Counted from the first letter of the stretch, positions 38,973-52,424 are shown. The stretch is 64,000 nucleotides of DNA from Hermodice carunculata (GCA_964020975.1 CAXHWN010002536.1:62001-126000); one strand, 5' to 3'. The notes: generated by a model not told the origin, from the sequence alone. Numbers and translations are program-made.

Positions 38973-40366
38973 GATGTTAATACCAAGCAAAAGTTCATTA
39001 TTCTTTTTATTGGATGCATTATGTTATGCAGTCAATGCAGATATCTATTATTGTATTAAAATTCTACGAAAAGCATTCATTCAATAATATACACACATAT
39101 TGAGGTGTTTCGGCTCTTTTTCTCCCCATTCTTTTGTGTAATCGTGATTTTTTTGGAAATAAATCTGCCATTTTTTATTAAAATATCCCATATTTATTGA
39201 TTAATATTGTCAATTTGATTCATAATTGGTCTAACCAGTCCTTTTTATGCCATTCATTAAACACAAAATATGCATATATACTATTATCACAAGCAAGAGG
39301 GATACAGAAAGGGGCTCAGGGCAAAAGCTGGACTTTATCATATACCACAGATAATAGGCCATCTGAGGAAAAAATTGGAAACTGAAACCGATGTGTTTCA
39401 TCACATTACATTCATTAGGTATGTAACTTCTCATTCATAGTTTTTTTTTTATCATATTTTGTAAAATTTAATTTCTCTTAAGGGTGCACTAAAGAATTAA
39501 TGCGCAAAGTCTTAGGGTCCGAGTAAGTGCCACTGAAAAGTTAGCATAGTACATGCATTCAGTGATCTCCAGCAGATGTTATTTCAGAGGAAGGCCAATA
39601 TTGTGTGTGTAATTGAGACCGACAGTATTTTTTCTGTCAGATACATAAGGTTTTTTTAACTGAACCTTCCATCAGGTGAAATGTATTAATACATAAAATA
39701 TATGGTTCTGTGTTGTCAATTTGTCTTTAATTTGTCAGGTGACACCCAGGTGTCATCTTTGTACGGCCATAAAAAAATTTCCGCCAAAAGCTTTTTTGAA
39801 AATTGATCAAAAATTGACTGCTTCAATCCTGTACTTTTATTGCAATATTTTGTTTTTCCTGTAAATATTACTGAAAAAATGTTATGGGCCTGTAAATATA
39901 GCAAGAGTAACAAAGAAATGTATAGGCTTTCTAATTCTTTAGTGCACCCTTAAGCAAGTTGAAGTCAAAAACACAGGTGAAATCTCAAACATGATTTTGA
40001 TTGCCACGTACTAGAACCAATCATCACATGTACAACTTGTGATGGAAAATAAGTGAAATAATGGGAATGTACCCCATATACATATGATTTTGGTGCTTTT
40101 TAAAGCCATTTAAAGGTAATTATGTACACACATACAGTCTGAGAGTAGAGTTTTTACATCTGGTTCACCCCAGCAGACAGCTATTTCGTTGTCACTGACA
40201 TATCGAACCTGTATGAAGCTCCGCTTGAGTTGTCATATGCCCGAAAAGTACTACAGGACCCAGATATGGTCTGTTAGGTAAGGTAAAGGCTGTTTATTGT
40301 GGACGGGGGCATGACGCTAGGCGTAGGGTGACTTGAGGTACATCAGATTCAAGCCAAGGGGCGGCT
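38973..40366 (+). repeat. Monomer M33, filled, 1394 bp
   Basis: Back to the GAAATAAATCTG allele; T-tract before ATCATATTTTG is 10 long. Confidence 0.95.
39482..39949 (+). mobile_element. TTAA element copy in M33, subtype A, 468 bp
   Basis: GTGCACCC then TTAA. Confidence 0.85.
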
Positions 40367-41764
40367 GATGTTAATACCAAGCAAAAGTTCATTATTCTTT
40401 TTATTGGATGCATTATGTTATGCAGTCAATGCAGATATCTATTATTGTATTAAAATTCTACGAAAAGCATTCATTCAATAATATACACACATATTGAGGT
40501 GTTTCGGCTCTTTTTCTCCCCATTCTTTTGTGTAATCGTGATTTTTTTTGGAAATAAATCTGCCATTTTTTATTAAAATATCCCATATTTATTGATTAAT
40601 ATTGTCAATTTGATTCATAATTGGTCTAACCAGTCCTTTTTATGCCATTCATTAAACACAAAATATGCATATATACTATTATCACAAGCAAGAGGGATAC
40701 AGAAAGGGGCTCAGGGCAAAAGCTGGACTTTATCATATACCACAGATAATAGGCCATCTGAGGAAAAAATTGGAAACTGAAACCGATGTGTTTCATCACA
40801 TTACATTCATTAGGTATGTAACTTCTCATTCATAGTTTTTTTTTATCATATTTTGTAAAATTTAATTTCTCTTAAGGGTGCACTAAAGAATTAATGCGCA
40901 AAGTCTTAGGGTCCGAGTAAGTGCCACTGAAAAGTTAGCATAGTACATGCATTCAGTGATCTCCAGCAGATGTTATTTCAGAGGAAGGCCAATATTGTGT
41001 GTGTAATTGAGACCGACAGTATTTTTTCTGTCAGATACATAAGGTTTTTTTAACTGAACCTTCCATCAGGTGAAATGTATTAATACATAAAATATATGGT
41101 TCTGTGTTGTCAATTTGTCTTTAATTTGTCAGGTGACACCCAGGTGTCATCTTTGTACGGCCATAAAAAAATTTCCGCCAAAAGCTTTTTTGAAAATTGA
41201 TCAAAAATTGACTGCTTCAATCCTGTACTTTTATTGCAATATTTTGTTTTTCCTGTAAATATTACTGAAAAAATGTTATGGGCCTGTAAATATAGCAAGA
41301 GTAACAAAGAAATGTATAGGCTTTCTAATTCTTTAGTACACCCTTAATTAAGCAAGTTGAAGTCAAAAACACAGGTGAAATCTCAAACATGATTTTGATT
41401 GCCACGTACTAGAACCAATCATCACATGTACAACTTGTGTTGGAAAATAAGTGAAATAATGGGAATGTACCCCATATACATATGATTTTGGTGCTTTTTA
41501 AAGCCATTTAAAGGTAATTATGTACACACATACAGTCTGAGAGTAGAGTTTTTACATCTGGTTCACCCCAGCAGACAGCTATTTCGTTGTCACTGACATA
41601 TCGAACCTGTATGAAGCTCCGCTTGAGTTGTCATATGCCCGAAAAGTACTACAGGACCCAGATATGGTCTGTTAGGTAAGGTAAAGGCTGTTTATTGTGG
41701 ACGGGGGCATGACGCTAGGCGTAGGGTGACTTGAGGTACATCAGATTCAAGCCAAGGGGCGGCT
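40367..41764 (+). repeat. Monomer M34, filled, 1398 bp
   Basis: 8-T run before GGAAATAAATC and CTTGTGTTGG, shared with M36. Confidence 0.95.
40876..41343 (+). mobile_element. TTAA element copy in M34, subtype A with B-like right end, 468 bp
   Basis: Subtype A body joined to GTACACCC-TTAATTAA, an arrangement also seen in M19, M22 and M36. Confidence 0.85.
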
Positions 41765-43158
41765 GATGTTAATACCAAGCAAAAGTTCATTATTCTTTTT
41801 ATTGGATGCATTATGTTATGCAGTCAATGCAGATATCTATTATTGTATTAAAATTCTACGAAAAGCATTCATTCAATAATATACACACATATTGAGGTGT
41901 TTCAGCTCTTTTTCTCCCCATTCTTTTGTGTAATCGTGATTTTTTTGGAAATGAATCTGCCATTTTTTATTAAAATATCCCATATTTATTGATTAATATT
42001 GTCAATTTGATTCATAATTGGTCTAACCAGTCCTTTTTATGCCATTCATTAAACACAAAATATGCATATATACTATTATCACAAGCAAGAGGGATACAGA
42101 AAGGGGCTCAGGGCAAAAGCTGGACTTTATCATATACCACAGATAATAGGCCATCTGAGGAAAAAATTGGAAACTGAAACCGATGTGTTTCATCACATTA
42201 CATTCATTAGGTATGTAACTTCTCATTCATAGTTTTTTTTTTATCATATTTTGTAAAATTTAATTTCTCTTAAGGGTGCACTAAAGAATTAATGCGCAAA
42301 GTCTTAGGGTCCGAGTAAGTGCCACTGAAAAGTTAGCATAGTACATGCATTCAGTGATCTCCAGCAGATGTTATTTCAGAGGAAGGCCAATATTGTGTGT
42401 GTAATTGAGACCGACAGTATTTTTTCTGTCAGATACATAAGGTTTTTTTAACTGAACCTTCCATCAGGTGAAATGTATTAATACATAAAATATATGGTTC
42501 TGTGTTGTCAATTTGTCTTTAATTTGTCAGGTGACACCCAGGTGTCATCTTTGTACGGCCATAAAAAAATTTCCGCCAAAAGCTTTTTTGAAAATTGATC
42601 AAAAATTGACTGCTTCAATCCTGTACTTTTATTGCAATATTTTGTTTTTCCTGTAAATATTACTGAAAAAATGTTATGGGCCTGTAAATATAGCAAGAGT
42701 AACAAAGAAATGTATAGGCTTTCTAATTCTTTAGTGCACCCTTAAGCAAGTTGAAGTCAAAAACACAGGTGAAATCTCAAACATGATTTTGATTGCCACG
42801 TACTAGAACCAATCATCACATGTACAACTTGTGATGGAAAATAAGTGAAATAATGGGAATGTACCCCATATACATATGATTTTGGTGCTTTTTAAAGCCA
42901 TTTAAAGGTAATTATGTACACACATACAGTCTGAGAGTAGAGTTTTTACATCTGGTTCACCCCAGCAGACAGCTATTTCGTTGTCACTGACATATCGAAC
43001 CTGTATGAAGCTCCGCTTGAGTTGTCATATGCCCGAAAAGTACTACAGGACCCAGATATGGTCTGTTAGGTAAGGTAAAGGCTGTTTATTGTGGACGGGG
43101 GCATGACGCTAGGCGTAGGGTGACTTGAGGTACATCAGATTCAAGCCAAGGGGCGGCT
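41765..43158 (+). repeat. Monomer M35, filled, 1394 bp
   Basis: CpG loss TTTCAGCTC and GAAATGAATCTG, both shared with M37. Confidence 0.95.
42274..42741 (+). mobile_element. TTAA element copy in M35, subtype A, 468 bp
   Basis: GTGCACCC then TTAA. Confidence 0.85.
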
Positions 43159-44556
43159 GATGTTAATACCAAGCAAAAGTTCATTATTCTTTTTATTGGA
43201 TGCATTATGTTATGCAGTCAATGCAGATATCTATTATTGTATTAAAATTCTACGAAAAGCATTCATTCAATAATATACACACATATTGAGGTGTTTCGGC
43301 TCTTTTTCTCCCCATTCTTTTGTGTAATCGTGATTTTTTTTGGAAATAAATCTGCCATTTTTTATTAAAATATCCCATATTTATTGATTAATATTGTCAA
43401 TTTGATTCATAATTGGTCTAACCAGTCCTTTTTATGCCATTCATTAAACACAAAATATGCATATATACTATTATCACAAGCAAGAGGGATACAGAAAGGG
43501 GCTCAGGGCAAAAGCTGGACTTTATCATATACCACAGATAATAGGCCATCTGAGGAAAAAATTGGAAACTGAAACCGATGTGTTTCATCACATTACATTC
43601 ATTAGGTATGTAACTTCTCATTCATAGTTTTTTTTTATCATATTTTGTAAAATTTAATTTCTCTTAAGGGTGCACTAAAGAATTAATGCGCAAAGTCTTA
43701 GGGTCCGAGTAAGTGCCACTGAAAAGTTAGCATAGTACATGCATTCAGTGATCTCCAGCAGATGTTATTTCAGAGGAAGGCCAATATTGTGTGTGTAATT
43801 GAGACCGACAGTATTTTTTCTGTCAGATACATAAGGTTTTTTTAACTGAACCTTCCATCAGGTGAAATGTATTAATACATAAAATATATGGTTCTGTGTT
43901 GTCAATTTGTCTTTAATTTGTCAGGTGACACCCAGGTGTCATCTTTGTACGGCCATAAAAAAATTTCCGCCAAAAGCTTTTTTGAAAATTGATCAAAAAT
44001 TGACTGCTTCAATCCTGTACTTTTATTGCAATATTTTGTTTTTCCTGTAAATATTACTGAAAAAATGTTATGGGCCTGTAAATATAGCAAGAGTAACAAA
44101 GAAATGTATAGGCTTTCTAATTCTTTAGTACACCCTTAATTAAGCAAGTTGAAGTCAAAAACACAGGTGAAATCTCAAACATGATTTTGATTGCCACGTA
44201 CTAGAACCAATCATCACATGTACAACTTGTGTTGGAAAATAAGTGAAATAATGGGAATGTACCCCATATACATATGATTTTGGTGCTTTTTAAAGCCATT
44301 TAAAGGTAATTATGTACACACATACAGTCTGAGAGTAGAGTTTTTACATCTGGTTCACCCCAGCAGACAGCTATTTCGTTGTCACTGACATATCGAACCT
44401 GTATGAAGCTCCGCTTGAGTTGTCATATGCCCGAAAAGTACTACAGGACCCAGATATGGTCTGTTAGGTAAGGTAAAGGCTGTTTATTGTGGACGGGGGC
44501 ATGACGCTAGGCGTAGGGTGACTTGAGGTACATCAGATTCAAGCCAAGGGGCGGCT
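43159..44556 (+). repeat. Monomer M36, filled, 1398 bp
   Basis: Duplicate of M34 at 2792 bp. Confidence 0.95.
43668..44135 (+). mobile_element. TTAA element copy in M36, subtype A with B-like right end, 468 bp
   Basis: As the M34 copy: GTACACCC then TTAATTAA. Confidence 0.85.
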
Positions 44557-45953
44557 GATGTTAATACCAAGCAAAAGTTCATTATTCTTTTTATTGGATG
44601 CATTATGTTATGCAGTCAATGCAGATATCTATTATTGTATTAAAATTCTACGAAAAGCATTCATTCAATAATATACACACATATTGAGGTGTTTCAGCTC
44701 TTTTTCTCCCCATTCTTTTGTGTAATCGTGATTTTTTTGGAAATGAATCTGCCATTTTTTATTAAAATATCCCATATTTATTGATTAATATTGTCAATTT
44801 GATTCATAATTGGTCTAACCAGTCCTTTTTATGCCATTCATTAAACACAAAATATGCATATATACTATTATCACAAGCAAGAGGGATACAGAAAGGGGCT
44901 CAGGGCAAAAGCTGGACTTTATCATATACCACAGATAATAGGCCATCTGAGGAAAAAATTGGAAACTGAAACCGATGTGTTTCATCACATTACATTCATT
45001 AGGTATGTAACTTCTCATTCATAGTTTTTTTTTTATCATATTTTGTAAAATTTAATTTCTCTTAAGGGTGCACTAAAGAATTAATGCGCAAAGTCTTAGG
45101 GTCCGAGTAAGTGCCACTGAAAAGTTAGCATAGTACATGCATTCAGTGATCTCCAGCAGATGTTATTTCAGAGGAAGGCCAATATTGTGTGTGTAATTGA
45201 GACCGACAGTATTTTTTCTGTCAGATACATAAGTTTTTTTAACTGAACCTTCCATCAGGTGAAATGTATTAATACATAAAATATATGGTTTTGTGTTGTC
45301 AATTTGTCTTAAATTTGTCTGGTGACCACCAGGTGTCATCTTTGTACGGCCATAAAAAAAAATCCGCCAAAAGCTTTTTTGAAAATTGATCAAAAATTGA
45401 CTGCTTCAATCCTGTACTTTTATTGCAATATTTTGTTTTTCCTGTAAATATTACTGAAAAAATGTTATGGGCCTGTAAATATAGCAAGAGTAACAAAGAA
45501 ATGTATAGGCTTTCTAATTCTTTAGTACACCCTTAATTAAGCAAGTTGAAGTCAAAAACACAGGTGAAATCTCAAACATGATTTTGATTGCCACGTACTA
45601 GAACCAATCATCACATGTACAACTTGTGATGGAAAATAAGTGAAATAATGGGAATGTACCCCATATACATATGATTTTGGTGCTTTTTAAAGCCATTTAA
45701 AGGTAATTATGTACACACATACAGTCTGAGAGTAGAGTTTTTACATCTGGTTCACCCCAGCAGACAGCTATTTCGTTGTCACTGACATATCGAACCTGTA
45801 TGAAGCTCCGCTTGAGTTGTCATATGCCCGAAAAGTACTACAGGACCCAGATATGGTCTGTTAGGTAAGGTAAAGGCTGTTTATTGTGGACGGGGGCATG
45901 ACGCTAGGCGTAGGGTGACTTGAGGTACATCAGATTCAAGCCAAGGGGCGGCT
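44557..45953 (+). repeat. Monomer M37, filled, 1397 bp
   Basis: Left part matches M35; the element is subtype B, so a recombination junction lies in between. Confidence 0.95.
45066..45532 (+). mobile_element. TTAA element copy in M37, subtype B, 467 bp
   Basis: Private AAAAAAATCCGCC where others read AAAAATTTCCGCC; TTAATTAA follows. Confidence 0.85.
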
Positions 45954-47335
45954 GATGTTAATACCAAGCAAAAGTTCATTATTCTTTTTATTGGATGCAT
46001 TATGTTATGCAGTCAATGCAGATATCTATTATTGTATTAAAATTCTACGAAAAGCATTCATTCAATAATATACACACATATTGAGGTATTTCGGCTCTTT
46101 TTCTCCCCATTCTTTTGTGTAATCGTGATTTTTTTGGAAATAAATCTGCCATTTTTTATTAAAATATCCCATATTTATTGATTAATATTGTCAATTTGAT
46201 TCATAATTGGTCTAACCAGTCCTTTTTATGCCATTCATTAAACACAAAATATGCATATATACTATTATCACAAGCAAGAGGGATACAGAAAGGGGCTCAG
46301 GGCAAAAGCTGGACTTTATCATATACCACAGATAATAGGCCATCTGAGGAAAAAATTGGAAACTGAAACCGATGTGTTTCATCACATTACATTCATTAGG
46401 TATGTAACTTCTCATTCATAGTTTTTTTTTATCATATTTTGTAAAATTTAATTTCTCTTAAGGGTGCACTAAAGAATTAATGCACAAAGTCTTAGGGTCC
46501 GAGTAAGTGCCACTGAAAAGTTAGCATAGTACATGCATTCAGTGATCTCCAGCAGATGTTATTTCAGAGGAATGCCAATATTGTGTGTGTAATTGAGACC
46601 GACAGTATTTTTTCTGTCAGATACATAAGGTTTTTTTAACTGAACCTTCCATCAGGTGAAATGTATTAATACATAAAATATATGGTTCTGTGTTGTCAAT
46701 TTGTCTGGTGACCACCAGGTGTCATCTTTGTACGGCCATAAAAAAATTTCCGCCAAAAGCTTTTTTGAAAATTGATCAAAAATTGACTGCTTCAATCCTG
46801 TACTTTTATTGCAATATTTTGTTTTTCCTGTAAATATTACTGAAAAAATGTTATGGGCCTGTAAATATAGCAAGAGTAACAAAGAAATGTATAGGCTTTC
46901 TAATTCTTTAGTGCACCCTTAAGCAAGTTGAAGTCAAAAACACAGGTGAAATCTCAAACATGATTTTGATTGCCACGTACTACAACCAATCATCACATGT
47001 ACAACTTGTGATGGAAAATAAGTGAAATCATGGGAATGTACCCCATATACATATGATTTTGGTGCTTTTTAAAGCCATTTAAAGGTAATTATGTACACAC
47101 ATACAGTCTGAGAGTAGAGTTTTTACATCTGGTTCACCCCAGCAGACAGCTATTTCGTTGTCACTGACATATCGAACCTGTATGAAGCTCCGCTTGAGTT
47201 GTCATATGCCCGAAAAGTACTACAGGACCCAGATATGGTCTGTTAGGTAAGGTAAAGGCTGTTTATTGTGGACGGGGGCATGACGCTAGGCGTAGGGTGA
47301 CTTGAGGTACATCAGATTCAAGCCAAGGGGCGGCT
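45954..47335 (+). repeat. Monomer M38, filled, 1382 bp
   Basis: Private GAGGTATTTCGG; CTACAACC and GAAATCATGGG link it to neighbours to the right. Confidence 0.95.
46462..46918 (+). mobile_element. TTAA element copy in M38, 457 bp with 11-bp deletion
   Basis: One of two AATTTGTCT direct repeats and the TT between them are missing. Has subtype A's AAGG but CTGGTGACCACCAG. Private GCACAAAG (CpG loss) and GAATGCCAA. Confidence 0.85.
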
Positions 47336-48728
47336 GATGTTAATACCAAGCAAAAGTTCATTATTCTTTTTATTGGATGCATTATGTTATGCAGTCAATG
47401 CAGATATCTATTATTGTATTAAAATTCTACGAAAAGCATTCATTCAATAATATACACACATATTGAGGTGTTTCGGCTCTTTTTCTCCCCATTCTTTTGT
47501 GTAATCGTGATTTTTTTGGAAATAAATCTGCCATTTTTTATTAAAATATCCCATATTTATTGATTAATATTGTCAATTTGATTCATAATTGGTCTAACCA
47601 GTCCTTTTTATGCCATTCATTAAACACAAAATATGCATATATACTATTATCACAAGCAAGAGGGATACAGAAAGGGGCTCAGGGCAAAAGCTGGACTTTA
47701 TCATATACCACAGATAATAGGCCATCTGAGGAAAAAATTGGAAACTGAAACCGATGTGTTTCATCACATTACATTCATTAGGTATGTAACTTCTCATTCA
47801 TAGTTTTTTTTTATCATATTTTGTAAAATTTAATTTCTCTTAAGGGTGCACTAAAGAATTAATGCGCAAAGTCTTAGGGTCCGAGTAAGTGCCACTGAAA
47901 AGTTAGCATAGTACATGCATTCAGTGATCTCCAGCAGATGTTATTTCAGAGGAAGGCCAATATTGTGTGTGTAATTGAGACCGACAGTATTTTTTCTGTC
48001 AGATACATAAGGTTTTTTTAACTGAACCTTCCATCAGGTGAAATGTATTAATACATAAAATATATGGTTCTGTGTTGTCAATTTGTCTTTAATTTGTCAG
48101 GTGACACCCAGGTGTCATCTTTGTACGGCCATAAAAAAATTTCCGCCAAAAGCTTTTTTGAAAATTGATCAAAAATTGACTGCTTCAATCCTGTACTTTT
48201 ATTGCAATATTTTGTTTTTCCTGTAAATATTACTGAAAAAATGTTATGGGCCTGTAAATATAGCAAGAGTAACAAAGAAATGTATAGGCTTTCTAATTCT
48301 TTAGTGCACCCTTAATCAAGTTGAAGTCAAAAACACAGGTGAAATCTCGAACATGATTTTGATTGCCACGTACTAGAACCAATCATCACATGTACAACTT
48401 GTGATGGAAAATAAGTGAAATCATGGGAATGTACCCCATATACATATGATTTTGGTGCTTTTTAAAGCCATTTAAAGGTAATTATGTACACACATACAGT
48501 CTGAGAGTAGAGTTTTTACATCTGGTTCACCCCAGCAGACAGCTATTTCGTTGTCACTGACATATCGAACCTGTATGAAGCTCCGCTTGAGTTGTCATAT
48601 GCCCGAAAAGTACTACAGGACCCAGATATGGTCTGTTAGGTAAGGTAAAGGCTGTTTATTGTGGACGGGGGCATGACGCTAGGTGTAGGGTGACTTGAGG
48701 TACATCAGATTCAAGCCAAGGGGCGGCT
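47336..48728 (+). repeat. Monomer M39, filled, 1393 bp
   Basis: Last unit of the all-filled core. Private CTCGAACATG and CpG loss AGGTGTAGGG. Confidence 0.95.
47844..48311 (+). mobile_element. TTAA element copy in M39, subtype A, 468 bp
   Basis: Right flank reads TTAATCAAG instead of TTAAGCAAG. Confidence 0.85.
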
Positions 48729-49649
48729 GATGTTAATACCAAGCAAAAGTTCATTATTCTTTTAATTGGATGCATTATGTTATGCAGTCAATGCAGATAT
48801 CTATGATTGTATTAAAATTCTACGAAAAGCATTCATTCAATAATATACACACATATTGAGGTGTTTCGGCTCTTTTTCTCCCCATTGTTTTGTGTAATCG
48901 TGATTTTTTTGGAAATAAATCTGCCATTTTTTATTAAAACATCCCATATTTATTGATTAATATTGTCAATTTGATTCATAATTGGTCTAACCAGTCCTTT
49001 TTATGCCATTCATTAAACACAAAATATGCATATATACTATTATCACAAGCAAGAGGGATACAGAAAGGGGCTCAGGGCAAAAGCTGGACTTTATCATATA
49101 CCACAGATAATAGGCCATCTGAGGAAAAAATTGGAAACTGAAACCGATGTGTTTCATCACATTACATTCATTAGGTATGTAACTTCTCATTCATAGTTTT
49201 TTTTTATCATATTTTGTAAAATTTAATTTCTCTTAAGCAAGTTGAAGTCAAAAACACAGGTGAAATCTCAAACATGATTTTGATTGCCACGTACTAGAAC
49301 CAATCATCACATGTACAACTTGTGATGGAAAATAAGTGAAATAATGGGAATGTACCCCATATACATATGATTTTGGTGCTTTTTAAAGCCATTTAAAGGT
49401 AATTATGTACACACATACAGTCTGAGAGTAGAGTTTTTACATCTGGTTCACCCCAGCAGACAGCTATTTCGTTGTCACTGACATATCGAATCTGTATGAA
49501 GCTCCGCTTGAGTTGTCATATGGCCGAAAAGTACTACAGGACCCAGATATGGTCTGTTAGGTAAGGTAAAGGCTGTTTATTGTGGACGGGGGCATGACGC
49601 TAGGCGTATGGTGACTTGAGGTACATCAGATTCAAGCCAAGGGGCGGCT
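48729..49649 (+). repeat. Monomer M40, empty, 921 bp, short site
   Basis: TTAA at 49233-49236. Private TTTTAATTGG, CTATGATTG, AAAACATCCC, GAATCTGTATG, ATGGCCGAAA. Confidence 0.95.
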
Positions 49650-51042
49650 GATGTTAATACCAAGCAAAAGTTCATTATTCTTTTTATTGGATGCATTATG
49701 TTATGCAGTCAATGCAGATATCTATTATTGTATTAAAATTCTACGAAAAACATTCATTCAATAATATACACACATATTGAGGTGTTTCGGCTCTTTTTCT
49801 CCCCATTGTTTTGTGTAATCGTGATTTTTTTGGAAATAAATCTGCCATTTTTTATTAAAATATCCCATATTTATTGATTAATATTGTCAATTTGATTCAT
49901 AATTGGTCTAACCAGTCCTTTTTATGCCATTCATTAAACACAAAATATGCATATATACTATTATCACAAGCAAGAGGGATACAGAAAGGGGCTCAGGGCA
50001 AAAGCTGGACTTTATCATATACCACAGATAATAGGCCATCTGAGGAAAAAATTGGAAACTGAAACCGATGTGTTTCATCACATTACATTCATTAGGTATG
50101 TAACTTCTCATTCATAGTTTTTATTTATCATATTTTGTAAAATTTAATTTCTCTTAATGGTCCACTAAAGAATTAATGCGCAAAGTCTTAGGGTCCGAGT
50201 AAGTGCCACTGAAAAGTTAGCATAGTACATGCATTCAGTGATCTCCAGCAGATGTTTTTTCAGATCAAGGCCAATATTGTGTGTGTAATTGAGACCGACA
50301 GTATTTTTTCTGTCAGATACATAAGTTTTTTTTAACTGAACCTTCCATCAGGTGAAATGTATTAATACATAAAATATATGGTTCTGTGTTGTCAATTTGT
50401 CTTTAATTTGTCTGGTGACCACCAGGTGTCATCTTTGTACGGCCATAAAAAAATTTCCGCCAAAAGCTTTTTTGAAAATTGATCAAAAATTGACTGCTTC
50501 AATCCTGTACTTTTATTGCAATATTTTGTTTTTCCTGTAAATATTACTGAAAAAATGTTATGGGCCTGTAAATATAGCAAGAGTAACAAAGAAATGTTTA
50601 GGCTTTCTAATTCTTTAGTGCACCCTTAAGCAAGTTGAAGTCAAAAACACAGGTGAAATCTCAAACATGATTTTGATTGCCACGTACTACAACCAATCAT
50701 CACATGTACAACTTGTGATGGAAAATAAGTGAAATAATGGGAATGTACCCCATATACATATGATTTTGGTGCTTTTTAAAGCCATTTAAAGGTAATTATG
50801 TACACACATACAGTCGGAGAGTAGAGTTTTTACATCTGGTTCACCCCAGCAGACAGCTATTTCGTTGTCACTGACATATCGAACCTGTATGAAGCTCCGC
50901 TTGAGTTGTCATATGCCCGAAAAGTACTACAGGACCCAGATATGGTCTGTTAGGTAAGGTAAAGGCTGTTTATTGTGGACGGGGGCATGACGCTAGGCGT
51001 AGGGTGACTTGAGGTACATCAGATTCAAGCCAAGGGGCGGCT
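49650..51042 (+). repeat. Monomer M41, filled, 1393 bp
   Basis: GTTTTTATTTATC interrupts the usual T-tract, shared with M42; CTACAACC. Confidence 0.95.
50158..50625 (+). mobile_element. TTAA element copy in M41, 468 bp, altered left TIR
   Basis: Left TIR begins TGGTCCACTAAAG (two changes). GTTTTTTCAGATCAAGG shared with M42. Body has TTTAATTTGTCTGG and CCGCCA. Confidence 0.85.
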
Positions 51043-52424
51043 GATGTTAATACCAAGCAAAAGTTCATTATTCTTTTTATTGGATGCATTATGTTATGCA
51101 GTCAATGCAGATATCTATTATTGTATTAAAATTCTACGAAAAGCATTCATTCAATAATATACACACATATTGAGGTGTTTCGGCTCTTTTTCTCCCCATT
51201 CTTTTGTGTAATCGTGATTTTTTTGGAAATAAATCTGCCATTTTTTATTAAAATATCCCATATTTATTGATTAATATTGTCAATTTGATTCATAATTGGT
51301 CTAACCAGTCCTTTTTATGCCATTCATTAAACACAAAATATGCATATATACTATTATCACAAGCAAGAGGGATACAGAAAGGGGCTCAGGGCAAAAGCTG
51401 GACTTTATCATATACCACAGATAATAGGCCATCTGAGGAAAAAATTGGAAACTGAAACCGATGTGTTTCATCACATTACATTCATTAGGTATGTAACTTC
51501 TCATTCATAGTTTTTATTTATCATTTTTTGTAAAATTTAATTTCTCTTAAGGGTGCACTAAAGAATTAATGCGCAAAGTCTTAGGGTCCGAGTAAGTGCC
51601 ACTGAAAAGTTAGCATAGTACATGCATTCAGTGATCTCCAGCAGATGTTTTTTCAGATCAAGGCCAATATTGTGTGTTTAATTGAGACCGACAGTATTTT
51701 TTCTGTCAGATACATAAGTTTTTTTTAACTGAACCTTCCATCAGGTGAAATGTATTAATACATAAAATATATGGTTCTGTGTTGTCAATTTGTCTGGTGA
51801 CCACCAGGTGTCATCTTTGTACGGCCATAAAAAAATTTCCGCCAAAAGCTTTTTTGAAAATTGATCAAAAATTGACTGCTTCAATCCTGTACTTTTATTG
51901 CAATATTTTGTTTTTCCTGTAAATATTACTGAAAAAATGTTATGGGCCTGTAAATATAGCAAGAGTAACAAAGAAATGTATAGGCTTTCTAATTCTTTAG
52001 TGCACCCTTAAGCAAGTTGAAGTCAAAAACACAGGTGAAATCTCAAACATGATTTTGATTGCCACGTACTAGAACCAATCATCACATGTACAACTTGTGA
52101 TGGAAAATAAGTGAAATGATGGGAATATACCCCATATGCATATGATTTTGGTGCTTTTTAAAGCCATTTAAAGGTAATTATGTACACACATACAGTCTGA
52201 GAGTAGAGTTTTTACATCTGGTTCACCCCAGCAGACAGCTATTTCGTTGTCACTGACATATCGAACCTGTATGAAGCTCCGCTTGAGTTGTCATATGCCC
52301 GAAAAGTACTACAGGACCCAGATATGGTCTGTTAGGTAAGGTAAAGGCTGTTTATTGTGGACGGGGGCATGACGCTAGGCGTAGGGTGACTTGAGGTACA
52401 TCAGATTCAAGCCAAGGGGCGGCT
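51043..52424 (+). repeat. Monomer M42, filled, 1382 bp
   Basis: Tandem sister of M41. Private GGAATATACCCCATATGC. Confidence 0.95.
51551..52007 (+). mobile_element. TTAA element copy in M42, 457 bp with 11-bp deletion
   Basis: The same 11-bp loss as M38, on an M41-like background (CAGATCAAGG, 8-T run); private GTGTTTAATTG. Confidence 0.85.

Larger units (their letters stand above)
39164..44747 (+). repeat. Tandem duplication of a 2792-bp dimer (M33-M37 region)
   Basis: Private variants recur 2792 bp apart: an 8-T run before GGAAATAAATC (M34, M36), CTTGTGTTGG (near 41438/44230) and TTTCAGCTC (near 41902/44694). It begins after the start of M33, which lacks the ATGAATCTG variant of M35, and ends in M37, whose element is subtype B. 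Confidence 0.85.
19439..48728 (+). repeat. Homogenised core: 21 consecutive element-bearing monomers (M19-M39)
   Basis: Every monomer here carries the TTAA element, whereas filled and empty monomers are mixed on both sides. Units fall into recent trimeric and dimeric higher-order repeats, so this is where the array expanded most recently. Confidence 0.9.
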
